Of a DNA stretch of 5,749 nucleotides, positions 1-5,735 are shown piece by piece. The stretch covers positions 1-5,749 of the forward strand of contig JAEDIV010000152.1 of the NCBI GenBank assembly GCA_016296675.1. The letters run 5' to 3'. Within the stretch, counting starts at the first letter, position 1. Each line of letters opens with the position of its first letter. The notes under the pieces are model-generated. The model saw only the letters and a list, made by a program, of their open reading frames with translations, ran no database searches and had not been told where the DNA came from. The DNA is from Clostridia bacterium. Lineage in GTDB: Bacteria; Bacillota; Clostridia; Christensenellales; Aristaeellaceae. Made by a program: the position numbers and the translations under genes.

Positions 1-19
1 TTCAGGGGATCGGCCCTTC

Positions 20-46
20 CCATCAAAAAAGGTACTTTTTTGATGG
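20..46. repeat. 27-bp perfect inverted repeat downstream of the toroid gene
   Basis: CCATCAAAAAAG (20-31) and CTTTTTTGATGG (35-46) are exact reverse complements around a 3-base GTA loop, a 12-bp stem. No T-tract follows outside it on either strand, though the arms contain six-base A and T runs. It could act as a 3' stabilising or weak termination hairpin for either converging transcript. Confidence 0.75.
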
Positions 47-49
47 CTT

Positions 50-74
50 GAGCCGTTATAAATCGGCTCTTTTT
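50..74 (+). terminator. Intrinsic terminator for a convergent gene left of the window
   Basis: GAGCCG (50-55) pairs with CGGCTC (64-69) around an 8-nt AT loop and is followed by TTTTT (70-74). The T-tract is on the plus strand, so it stops transcription entering from the left. On the minus strand the stem is followed by AAGCC and would be a poor terminator for the toroid gene. Confidence 0.7.
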
Positions 75-77
75 ATG

Positions 78-1664
78 TTATTCGAACTCAATATGCTCAT
101 ACTCTGCCATGATCTCAAGCGCGCGGCAGGAGAAGAACATGCAATTGAACCAGAAATTTTTTTCCGCATCCTCCGTGTTCATCCAATGCGTCGGAATCTG
201 ACCGTTTTCATGCTGCATAATTGTAATCTGATCCATAAGCGCTCTTGCCTTTGCAAGATAAATCTCTCCGGCGCCGGCTTTATACATCGCGAGGAATCCA
301 AGCGCAACACTCGCTGCAGAATCATCAATCGGTACATACCAACCGTATTGCTCAAGCGCGCATGGCGTGTGCCAAAGGGAGGTATCATAAGGTTTGCCGC
401 CGTCCGGCGTTGCATGCGGCCATGGATACGGACGGTTCCAGATCACAAACTGATCCTCGGTAAAACGCATGAGTTCTTTGGCCAGTTCCATTTTGTCATG
501 GTCGTGCGGAGTATTTTCCGCAAAATAGATCGCAAGCGACGTTGCGCCAAAATGCGTCAGATTCATATAATTCGTAGACAGCGGGCTGTCCTCAAACTGG
601 CCTTCCCAATTGTAAGAAGGCAGCTGGGTATTCATCACATATTCAACCGCCCGGTCACACACCGACTTCCATTTTACATCCCCCGTCCGCTTATAAAGCG
701 CAATCAGGAACGGAACCACGCTGTCCAGTGGCGACACAAAATTTCCCGAGAGCGGCTTTCCCGTTTCAAGCGATCTCAAAAGATACCAGCTGCCGTTTGC
801 CTCCTGCGTATCAAGATAGTATTTACCGATTTTCACCGCTTCCTCAAGATATTTTGAATCCCCGGTCTCTTCCTCCATTTCAAGATACAATTTGCCTGCG
901 CGAACGGGATAGATCATCATCGTCGTGCCTTCGCACCGTTTCGCCGCATGCCAGTTGGGCGTGATCACGCCGTACTTTTCGGGATCCGGACAGAATTCAA
1001 AATGATACGTCGGCGGAAGATCTGAAAGCGCAGCGTCGCCGCGCGGCGTGATTTTCATAAGATAATCCGCTGCATTTTTGGCAACCTTCATCGCACTTTC
1101 CCTTTTCTCAGGACAAATACGCGCATAAGAAAGCATGGCGCTTCCAAGAGCGGAAATCATTTTGCTGGGATACGTGTTCAGATCATAGGACGGATCCGGA
1201 ACACCGTGCTCAAGCCAATGCTTCACGAAGCTCTGGTTCATTGCAAATTCGTATGCCCTTTTGGCGCAATCTTTGTAAGAGCAAGCCGCGCTCGGCGTAG
1301 TTTCCGGAAAGCTCGCAAGCTTAAAAAATGTACGCGCGCCAACAAGCGCGATTTCCCGTCCGTCCGGAGAAAGCGCCGTTACCTTAAGCTGGACAACGCC
1401 CTCGGGAATTTCCGCCCATATGGGCGTTAAAAGCGAGCAGCAGTCGTTTGCTTCAAAGGTATGCACCTTTCCCGTCTCATCCGCTGCATCGTAGCGATAT
1501 CTGTCGCAGCACCGGATTGCAGTAAAGTGAAACGCAGGAACATACATAAACTGCGTAGATTCCACATTCCAGAACGGATTTCCCCTTTTTACGCCGAAGC
1601 GAACCGTAGTTTCCGGACAACAGCATTCTTCAAAAGCCAGTTTTGCAAGTTCTTTTCTGTTCAT
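78..1664 (-). CDS. Cytoplasmic alpha/alpha-toroid (six-hairpin glycosidase-like) protein with N-terminal beta domain
   Basis: This 528-aa protein is probably a carbohydrate-active enzyme; I cannot assign a family or substrate. Residues 1-120 look beta-rich (fibronectin/Ig-like), with aromatic strands and a stretch reading LTPIWAEIPEGVVQLKV at 79-95. From about 130 to 525 the sequence is helical, with recurring hairpin units and turn motifs such as TQEANGSW (286-293), TQLPSYNWEGQFEDS (346-360) and MQHENGQIPTHW (483-494). These resemble the (alpha/alpha)6 toroids of six-hairpin glycosidases, polysaccharide lyases and squalene-cyclase-like repeats. Conserved-looking acidic and aromatic residues (W353, E354, D359, W430, H431, D447, D448) may line a pocket, but no catalytic pair can be named. 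There is no signal peptide or membrane span, so it should act in the cytoplasm on imported oligosaccharides or an intracellular glycan. It is unusually Cys-rich near the N-terminus (CCC at 14-16, CC at 52-53 and 75-76). The ATG at 1664 has GAGGA six bases upstream. It has its own promoter and stops in TAA. Confident as a gene, moderate on fold, low on function. Confidence 0.85.
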   Translation of the reverse strand: MNRKELAKLAFEECCCPETTVRFGVKRGNPFWNVESTQFMYVPAFHFTAIRCCDRYRYDAADETGKVHTFEANDCCSLLTPIWAEIPEGVVQLKVTALSPDGREIALVGARTFFKLASFPETTPSAACSYKDCAKRAYEFAMNQSFVKHWLEHGVPDPSYDLNTYPSKMISALGSAMLSYARICPEKRESAMKVAKNAADYLMKITPRGDAALSDLPPTYHFEFCPDPEKYGVITPNWHAAKRCEGTTMMIYPVRAGKLYLEMEEETGDSKYLEEAVKIGKYYLDTQEANGSWYLLRSLETGKPLSGNFVSPLDSVVPFLIALYKRTGDVKWKSVCDRAVEYVMNTQLPSYNWEGQFEDSPLSTNYMNLTHFGATSLAIYFAENTPHDHDKMELAKELMRFTEDQFVIWNRPYPWPHATPDGGKPYDTSLWHTPCALEQYGWYVPIDDSAASVALGFLAMYKAGAGEIYLAKARALMDQITIMQHENGQIPTHWMNTEDAEKNFWFNCMFFSCRALEIMAEYEHIEFE

Positions 1665-1670
1665 TTTCTT

Positions 1671-1675
1671 TCCTC
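1671..1675 (-). promoter_or_regulatory. Ribosome binding site of the toroid gene
   Basis: GAGGA on the minus strand, six bases before the ATG at 1664, within an A-rich stretch. It supports this start. Confidence 0.65.
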
Positions 1676-1686
1676 ATACCGGTGCG

Positions 1687-1770
1687 TCAGCCGGCTTCCT
1701 TATAAATTTCTCCTGCATCCGTTAATCGTACGCACATATTTCGCCTGTTCAGATATATGCATTCCTTCAT
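1687..1770 (-). other. 27-codon leader ORF resembling a LysR helix-turn-helix fragment
   Basis: An ATG at 1770, a few bases after the predicted transcription start, opens a 27-codon frame ending in TGA at 1687-1689, 22 bases before the toroid gene. Its C-terminal part, RRNMCVRLTDAGEIYKEA, resembles the end of the LysR-family DNA-binding domain (pattern RR-x-VRLT-x-AGE). No Shine-Dalgarno sequence precedes it and no other LysR part is recognisable upstream. It may be a decayed LysR remnant, a leader peptide or coincidence; translation is unproven. Read as RNA, GTGCGT and ACGCAC (plus-strand 1682-1687 and 1730-1735) could also close a long stem here. Confidence 0.25.
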
Positions 1771-1781
1771 CGAATATCCAG

Positions 1782-1810
1782 AGTATAGCACATTGCGCGC
1801 CTGATTTCAA
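1782..1810 (-). promoter_or_regulatory. Near-consensus sigma-A promoter of the toroid gene
   Basis: TTGAAA (1805-1810) and TATACT (1782-1787) on the minus strand are separated by exactly 17 bp, with TGC immediately before the -10 (extended -10). Each hexamer matches the consensus at five of six positions. It lies just downstream of the LtaS terminator and would start transcription near 1775, giving a leader of about 110 nt before the ATG at 1664. Confidence 0.8.
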
Positions 1811-1825
1811 TTTCATAGACATAAT

Positions 1826-1861
1826 AAAAGAGCTGCCCATTCAATGAGTCAGCTCTTTTTT
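1826..1861. terminator. Bidirectional intrinsic terminator after the LtaS-like gene
   Basis: AAAAGAGCTG (1826-1835) pairs perfectly with CAGCTCTTTT (1850-1859) over 10 bp with a 14-nt loop. Read on the minus strand the stem follows the LtaS-like stop by two bases and ends in TTTT then ATTATG; read on the plus strand it ends in TTTTTT. It closes the corrinoid-flavoprotein-LtaS unit and separates it from the toroid gene. Confidence 0.9.
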
Positions 1862-1863
1862 CA

Positions 1864-4029
1864 TCAGTTGCTGTAGTCGATCGGCACAAGGCCCATGCAT
1901 TCATATGCCTGCGTTGTTCCCAGCACAAATCCCTCGCCGGAAAGCTGTGAGACCGTAAGAAGCGTGCCGTCCTCAGGAATCAGGCCAGGCACAATCAGAA
2001 GATTGGGATTGACGAAGATGGTATCCGCCATCTTTACTTCGTTTTTAAACGCGACGCTTGCCGATGTGAAATTCTCTCCGTAAACAAAGAGATTTCCATG
2101 TTTGACCTGGGCGTCCTTTATCACAATCGGATGAAGCCCCATGATCAGTTGATCGTCTTCCTTGAGTTCCAGTCCTTCGTACACGTATTTTTTGCCGTAC
2201 AGCATGTCGTATTCGAGAATTTCAAGGTTCTCGTGATAGTTCTCTTTATCCATCTGCGTCTGATGGAAGCGCACCATCGTACCGATATCGATGTTGTTTT
2301 GCTTAAGCGCGTATGCGCCCAGCTGATACGCCTCAAGATTCTTGTCTTCTTTGGGCAGCTCGTAGTTTGTCCAGATCACATATTCGGTCGCATAGATATT
2401 TTTGGTGGAGAGCACATCCTCTGAAAGTTCAAGACCAGGAAGATGATCGCTGAAGAAAACGATCATGACATCCTCGTCATATTGGGAATACTCCTCAACA
2501 AGCGCGCCAACCAGCTTGTCGACGTCCACAAGAAGCGTAAGAAAATATTCCATGGTAAGCTTCTCGTGCTCATTCCTTGCGCCTTCAACCGTAATTACGG
2601 CTTCCATTTCTTCGGGCAGCTCGATATATTTTCCGTGCGTCTGAACGGTTACCGTGTAGATAAAATCCTTGCCTTGCGTCGAATCCATCACGTCGCGGAT
2701 GATGCTCTGAAGAATCTCGTCTTCCGGCCAGCCCATCGGGGTCAGATCATAGCCGTCCATAAATTCCTTGGAAATATACCGGTTAAAGCCGAGGTTGTCA
2801 TAAACGGTATCGCGGTAATAGAAGGAACCTGTATAATTGTGAATGGCGGTTGCGGTATAGTCGATGGCTCGAAGGTCCACCGCCAGGGATTCGCATGTTT
2901 TTTCCTTGAGAATTGAATAATACGGGAATTCACCTGCGCCGAAAAAGTCCAGGCAGCAGCCGGTCAGCACTTCAAATTCCGTGTTGGCTGTGCCGCCGCC
3001 AACCGTAGGCACATAAAGTTCGCCGCTTGTATATTCATTTTTGAGCTTTCTGAAATTCGGAATCGGATCCTCGGAAAACGACAGATGCTCAACGATATAC
3101 GGATCAAAGAACGATTCCAGCTGAACAAAGATGATGTTCGGCCTCTCAAGCGGCAAAGCTTCCGTTTCCCGCACAAGACGGTTCCTGATCGAGTCGACCG
3201 CTTCAACGGTATAGCTTTCAGGCTTTGTTTTGTATGCGCCCGTGCGCATGGATTCAATAATCTCATCCAGAATATTGTAATCCGGCAAAACCTCTTCTTC
3301 AGAGATTTCATTGATCTCAATATCCACGTCGTCAGCGATCTTCAGGATTTCCTGATTGGAGTAACCTTCCGGCTCCGTGATTCCGATATCAAAAAAGCTG
3401 TAGGTAAAGCAATAAGGAAAGCCGTATTTGAGATAGGAATCATACAAAGAAGGGCGAAGCTCGCGCGAAATCATATTGCCGTTTTGGAAGATCAAAATGG
3501 TCGAAATCAGAAAAGCGATCACAAATCCGCTGAATCTGAGAAGCGCCATCTGTCCTTCTTTTCTGTATTTGGGCGAGCGGACAGCGATCATTACAAGCAG
3601 CGCAATCACGCCCACAACCGCAATACCGATCAATACGACCTGCCAGATTTTGAAATAGACGTCGATCATCTCAATGGCTTCCATGCCAAGCTGAAGATCA
3701 ATAGCTGTCAGAGGACTTGCAGTTCTGAAGGACAAAAGAACGCAGTTTGCGATGCCAAATGCCAGCCACACAACCGTAACCAGCATGAGCGAAAACAGTT
3801 TTTTCCGAAACAGCATGGCAAACGCCAGCGTTACAGATACCATGATGGCATTATATAAAAACACTGTCGGCCGCTTAACAAGAAACTCGGCCGCTCCAAT
3901 AACAGAACGCCTGGATAAAACTTCCAGCACAAATGTCAAAAGAAGCGAAAGGACAATCACGATCATTGCCGGCGAAACCGGAAACCGCTTTCCTACCTTT
4001 CCTCTTTGCATGTCCAGTTTTTTCTTCAT
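1864..4029 (-). CDS. LTA synthase family (LtaS-like) membrane phosphoglycerol transferase with C-terminal IPT/TIG-like domain
   Basis: Likely transfers glycerol-phosphate from phosphatidylglycerol onto a cell-surface polymer such as lipoteichoic acid, working outside the membrane. The 721-aa protein has five predicted membrane spans (about 20-38, 55-74, 79-100, 129-150, 165-182), a linker, and an extracellular sulfatase-fold domain (about 295-620). Comparing motifs with S. aureus LtaS from memory gives E304 (metal), T347 in GGGTANTEF (nucleophile), H397 and R406 in HNYTGSFYYRD, H465 in QTHG, and D528/H529 in FFSDHLPG (metal). The set looks complete and active, though the LtaS Trp before the RD pair appears as Tyr404. 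Residues about 632-721 are an added beta-rich tail with an IPT/TIG-like pattern (LFVYGENFTSASVAF). I chose the ATG at 4029 because GGAGG lies five bases upstream; a TTG at 4047 in the same frame overlaps the preceding stop and lacks a visible site. It starts 14 nt after the flavoprotein gene and ends in tandem TGA TGA just before a terminator. Other alkaline-phosphatase-superfamily transferases (MdoB-like) remain possible. Confidence 0.93.
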   Translation of the reverse strand: MKKKLDMQRGKVGKRFPVSPAMIVIVLSLLLTFVLEVLSRRSVIGAAEFLVKRPTVFLYNAIMVSVTLAFAMLFRKKLFSLMLVTVVWLAFGIANCVLLSFRTASPLTAIDLQLGMEAIEMIDVYFKIWQVVLIGIAVVGVIALLVMIAVRSPKYRKEGQMALLRFSGFVIAFLISTILIFQNGNMISRELRPSLYDSYLKYGFPYCFTYSFFDIGITEPEGYSNQEILKIADDVDIEINEISEEEVLPDYNILDEIIESMRTGAYKTKPESYTVEAVDSIRNRLVRETEALPLERPNIIFVQLESFFDPYIVEHLSFSEDPIPNFRKLKNEYTSGELYVPTVGGGTANTEFEVLTGCCLDFFGAGEFPYYSILKEKTCESLAVDLRAIDYTATAIHNYTGSFYYRDTVYDNLGFNRYISKEFMDGYDLTPMGWPEDEILQSIIRDVMDSTQGKDFIYTVTVQTHGKYIELPEEMEAVITVEGARNEHEKLTMEYFLTLLVDVDKLVGALVEEYSQYDEDVMIVFFSDHLPGLELSEDVLSTKNIYATEYVIWTNYELPKEDKNLEAYQLGAYALKQNNIDIGTMVRFHQTQMDKENYHENLEILEYDMLYGKKYVYEGLELKEDDQLIMGLHPIVIKDAQVKHGNLFVYGENFTSASVAFKNEVKMADTIFVNPNLLIVPGLIPEDGTLLTVSQLSGEGFVLGTTQAYECMGLVPIDYSN

Positions 4030-4034
4030 GTTTT

Positions 4035-4039
4035 CCTCC
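4035..4039 (-). promoter_or_regulatory. Ribosome binding site deciding the LtaS-like start
   Basis: GGAGG on the minus strand lies five bases before the ATG at 4029 and just after the TGA of the flavoprotein gene (4044-4046). It favours the ATG over the in-frame TTG at 4047 and suggests translational coupling. Confidence 0.75.
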
Positions 4040-4043
4040 GATA

Positions 4044-4904
4044 TCAATCGTCAGCACGCTTAAAGCTCTGAATGTACCTGTTCGCATTGAGCCCCGCCGT
4101 GGCTCCCTCGCCGACTGCTTTTGCGATCTGATAAGGAAGTCCGGTAACGTCGCCGGCCGCAAATACACCGGGCAGATTGGTCGATAAATCGCGCGAAACG
4201 CAAATATGTCCGTTTTCTGTATCAAGCCCCATCAGGAGCGTTCCGGGTGCAATGGCGCTTCTGAAAATAAACACGCAATCACCGTGATATTCACCCGAAT
4301 CTGTTGTCAGAATCACGCCTTTTTCCGCTTTTTTCAGCGAAACAGGCTTATTGCCGTTAATGTTCTCGGCGCCCTTCACCTCTTTGGCGCCCTTATACAG
4401 AGGAAAATACGTAACCTTCATAAGCTTAAGAAGATACTCGCATTCCTCTACAGCGCTTTCCTCATATCCAAGCACTATCACATGGCCGCCCTTATACAGC
4501 ATGCCGTCGCAGGTGGCGCAATAGCTTACGCCGCGGCCGATCAGTTCTTCCTCGCCGATTAAAGGCTTTTGGCTCATAACGCCCGTCGTCAGAATCACGC
4601 TTCTGGCTTCCCACATTTCATCGCCCGACGTGAGCGCATAGTAGTCGCCCATGGGATAAATATGGTCAATCGTCTTCATAAGCGGCAAAATGCCTGTAAG
4701 GCGCATATGTTCTTCATATGCGCCCGCAAGCTTTTCTCCGTTTACATTCGGAAATCCGAGGTAATTGGGGATTTCCTTTGCACTTTTTACTTTTCCAAGC
4801 CCGTTCGGACCCGAAAACAGGAGCATCGTAAGGCCGCGGATGTTCACGTTCAATGCCGCAGCAATTCCCGCCGGGCCTCCGCCGACAATCGCAACATCTA
4901 CCAT
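4044..4904 (-). CDS. Thioredoxin reductase-like flavoprotein lacking the NADPH motif (FFTR-like)
   Basis: A 286-aa FAD disulfide reductase of the low-molecular-weight thioredoxin reductase fold. FAD-binding motifs are intact: VGGGPAG at 7-13 and the C-terminal AAGDVTG at 249-255. The redox centre is C129-A-T-C132 in SYCATCDG. The second Rossmann motif, GGGDSA in NADPH enzymes, reads GYEESA (146-151), so the middle glycine is Glu, and the downstream HRRxxxR segment that grips the NADPH 2'-phosphate is absent (VTYFPLYKGAKEV at 164-176). This pattern is that of ferredoxin-dependent flavin thioredoxin reductases (FFTR) known from clostridia and some cyanobacteria, so the likely donor is reduced ferredoxin and the likely target thioredoxin or a related disulfide; this is inference. 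The ATG at 4904 is preferred: it sits six codons before VGGGPAG, with AAGGAG 11 bases upstream. An in-frame TTG at 4934 would add ten residues and place the AAGGAG inside the gene. It follows the corrinoid gene by 56 nt and precedes the LtaS-like gene by 14 nt. No thioredoxin or ferredoxin is encoded nearby. Confidence 0.93.
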   Translation of the reverse strand: MVDVAIVGGGPAGIAAALNVNIRGLTMLLFSGPNGLGKVKSAKEIPNYLGFPNVNGEKLAGAYEEHMRLTGILPLMKTIDHIYPMGDYYALTSGDEMWEARSVILTTGVMSQKPLIGEEELIGRGVSYCATCDGMLYKGGHVIVLGYEESAVEECEYLLKLMKVTYFPLYKGAKEVKGAENINGNKPVSLKKAEKGVILTTDSGEYHGDCVFIFRSAIAPGTLLMGLDTENGHICVSRDLSTNLPGVFAAGDVTGLPYQIAKAVGEGATAGLNANRYIQSFKRADD

Positions 4905-4921
4905 GGAGACACTATCTCCTT
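4905..4921 (-). promoter_or_regulatory. Ribosome binding site of the flavoprotein gene inside a small hairpin
   Basis: AAGGAG (4916-4921) is the only good Shine-Dalgarno sequence before the ATG at 4904, at a long spacing of 11 bases. GGAGA (4915-4919) can pair with TCTCC (4905-4909) around a 5-nt loop, so the site can fold into a 5-bp hairpin ending right at the start codon. That could reduce ribosome access, or shorten the effective spacing. Confidence 0.5.
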
Positions 4922-4960
4922 GTTTTGAGATCAAATCACAATATGCTTTTATTCTGCTTA

Positions 4961-5590
4961 CTATGCAATCAGCTTCTGGGCAAGCTCGGCAGCGCTGGCA
5001 GCGTCGGTGGAATAGCCGTCTGCACCGATCTGATCCGCATATTCCTGCGTGATGGGGGCGCCGCCGATCATAACCTTGACCTTGTCGCGCAGGCCTTCGA
5101 CGTTCAGCATGTCGATAACCGCTTTCATCATGGGCATGGTGGTGGTGAGGAGCGCGCTCATGCCGATTACCTGGGCGCCGTTTTTAACAGCTTCCACAAA
5201 CGCTTCGGGCGCAACGTCAACGCCGAGGTCAATCACTTCAAAGCCATTGCCTTCGAGCATCATGCCGACCAGGTTCTTACCGATGTCGTGAAGGTCGCCC
5301 TGTACGGTGCCGATGGCAACCTTCCCGAGAGACTGAACGTTTTCACTTGCGAGCAGGGGCTTGAGAATGTCGGTGCCGGCTTTCATCGCGCGTGCAGCGA
5401 CAAGAACTTCAGGAACATATACTTCGCCGTTTTTGAACATCTCGCCGAGGTTGGTCATGCCGACAACAAGGCCTTCATTCAGGATGGTCTCCGCCTTAAC
5501 GCCTTCGTTCAGCGCTTCCTTAACCAGCTGATCAACGATCTTTTTTCTTCCGCCTTCAACCGCTTTTGCAATAGCGAGCATATCTGCCAT
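4961..5590 (-). CDS. Methyltransferase-cognate corrinoid (B12-binding) protein, MtbC/MttC/MtaC type
   Basis: A 209-aa cytoplasmic methyl carrier: in this family a bound corrinoid takes a methyl group from a substrate methyltransferase (methanol, methylamines, betaines, methoxy compounds) and passes it to a second methyltransferase, often toward tetrahydrofolate. Residues about 1-88 form the helical cap domain, with the typical GEMFKNGEVYVPEVLVAARAM at 49-69. Residues about 90-209 form the Rossmann-like B12 domain. The cobalt-ligand motif DLHDIG is complete (H101 is the lower axial ligand), with S145 and L147 in GMSALL and the Gly pair 176-177 in MIGGAPIT. Length matches free-standing corrinoid proteins. 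No Cys occurs. The ATG at 5590 has AGGGAGG eight bases upstream. It is the first gene of the unit. No methyltransferase or RamA/RACo-type activase gene is present here, so the substrate is unknown; partners may lie beyond the window or elsewhere. Family assignment is secure, substrate open. Confidence 0.96.
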   Translation of the reverse strand: MADMLAIAKAVEGGRKKIVDQLVKEALNEGVKAETILNEGLVVGMTNLGEMFKNGEVYVPEVLVAARAMKAGTDILKPLLASENVQSLGKVAIGTVQGDLHDIGKNLVGMMLEGNGFEVIDLGVDVAPEAFVEAVKNGAQVIGMSALLTTTMPMMKAVIDMLNVEGLRDKVKVMIGGAPITQEYADQIGADGYSTDAASAAELAQKLIA

Positions 5591-5598
5591 ATGGATAG

Positions 5599-5605
5599 CC
5601 TCCCT
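5599..5605 (-). promoter_or_regulatory. Ribosome binding site of the corrinoid gene
   Basis: AGGGAGG on the minus strand, eight bases before the ATG at 5590. It is close to the anti-Shine-Dalgarno complement and fixes the start of this first gene. Confidence 0.8.
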
Positions 5606-5615
5606 TTAAACCTAT

Positions 5616-5628
5616 TTCATCAAATGAA
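5616..5628. promoter_or_regulatory. Possible operator: 13-bp palindrome at the corrinoid transcription start
   Basis: TTCAT-CAA-ATGAA is a perfect 5+3+5 inverted repeat lying between the -10 and the predicted start point of the corrinoid operon. The position suits a repressor site, but the arms are short and AT-rich, so chance is a real alternative. Confidence 0.25.
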
Positions 5629-5656
5629 TTTTAGCACAAATCGCACGCATATACAA
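5628..5656 (-). promoter_or_regulatory. Sigma-A-like promoter of the corrinoid operon
   Basis: On the minus strand TTGTAT (5651-5656) is followed after exactly 17 bp by TAAAAT (5628-5633), with TG one base before the -10 (extended -10, TGCTAAAAT). Transcription would start near 5621, leaving a leader of about 30 nt that contains only the ribosome binding site, so there is no room for a cobalamin riboswitch. The -35 is weak and the extended -10 probably compensates. Confidence 0.65.
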
Positions 5657-5697
5657 TGCTCGTAAACAAATTTTATTGTAACTTTGCAGAAAATCCC

Positions 5698-5726
5698 TGT
5701 TCAAGAACGATAAAACGTGATATACT
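5698..5726 (+). promoter_or_regulatory. Possible divergent plus-strand promoter at the right edge
   Basis: TATACT (5721-5726) carries an upstream TG (5718-5719), making an extended -10 (TGATATACT). A weak -35, TGTTCA, lies 17 bp upstream (5698-5703). It would start transcription near 5733 toward the right, divergent from the corrinoid operon. The gene it would serve is outside the window; the ATG at 5746 has no Shine-Dalgarno sequence and is probably not a start. Confidence 0.4.
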
Positions 5727-5735
5727 AAGTATATC
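5719..5735. promoter_or_regulatory. Perfect 17-bp palindrome, candidate operator
   Basis: GATATACT-A-AGTATATC is a perfect 8+1+8 inverted repeat. It covers the putative plus-strand -10 and start point, the usual position of a repressor site for a dimeric helix-turn-helix protein. No T-tract follows, so it is not a terminator. The regulator is unknown. Confidence 0.5.

Noticed and set aside
48..857. 269-aa open frame on the plus strand
   Set aside because: It lies antisense inside the toroid gene, has a basic low-complexity composition typical of shadow frames and starts within the terminator; no family features are visible.
1700..1822. 40-codon minus-strand frame across the toroid promoter
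   Set aside because: It begins next to the terminator stem, runs through the -35 and -10, and has no ribosome binding site or family resemblance.
3085..3858. 257-aa open frame on the plus strand
   Set aside because: It is antisense to the membrane half of the LtaS-like gene; its His/Arg-rich content reflects the reverse complement of hydrophobic codons.
4030..4047. TTG start for the LtaS-like protein giving 727 residues
   Set aside because: The TTG overlaps the previous stop and would put the GGAGG site inside the coding region; the ATG at 4029 has ideal spacing.
4905..4960. Internal promoter or terminator between the corrinoid and flavoprotein genes
   Set aside because: No stem with a T-tract and no properly spaced -35/-10 pair is present in the 56 bases.
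4853..5665. 270-aa open frame on the plus strand
   Set aside because: It is antisense to the well-supported corrinoid and flavoprotein genes, is His/Asn-rich and has no recognisable motif.
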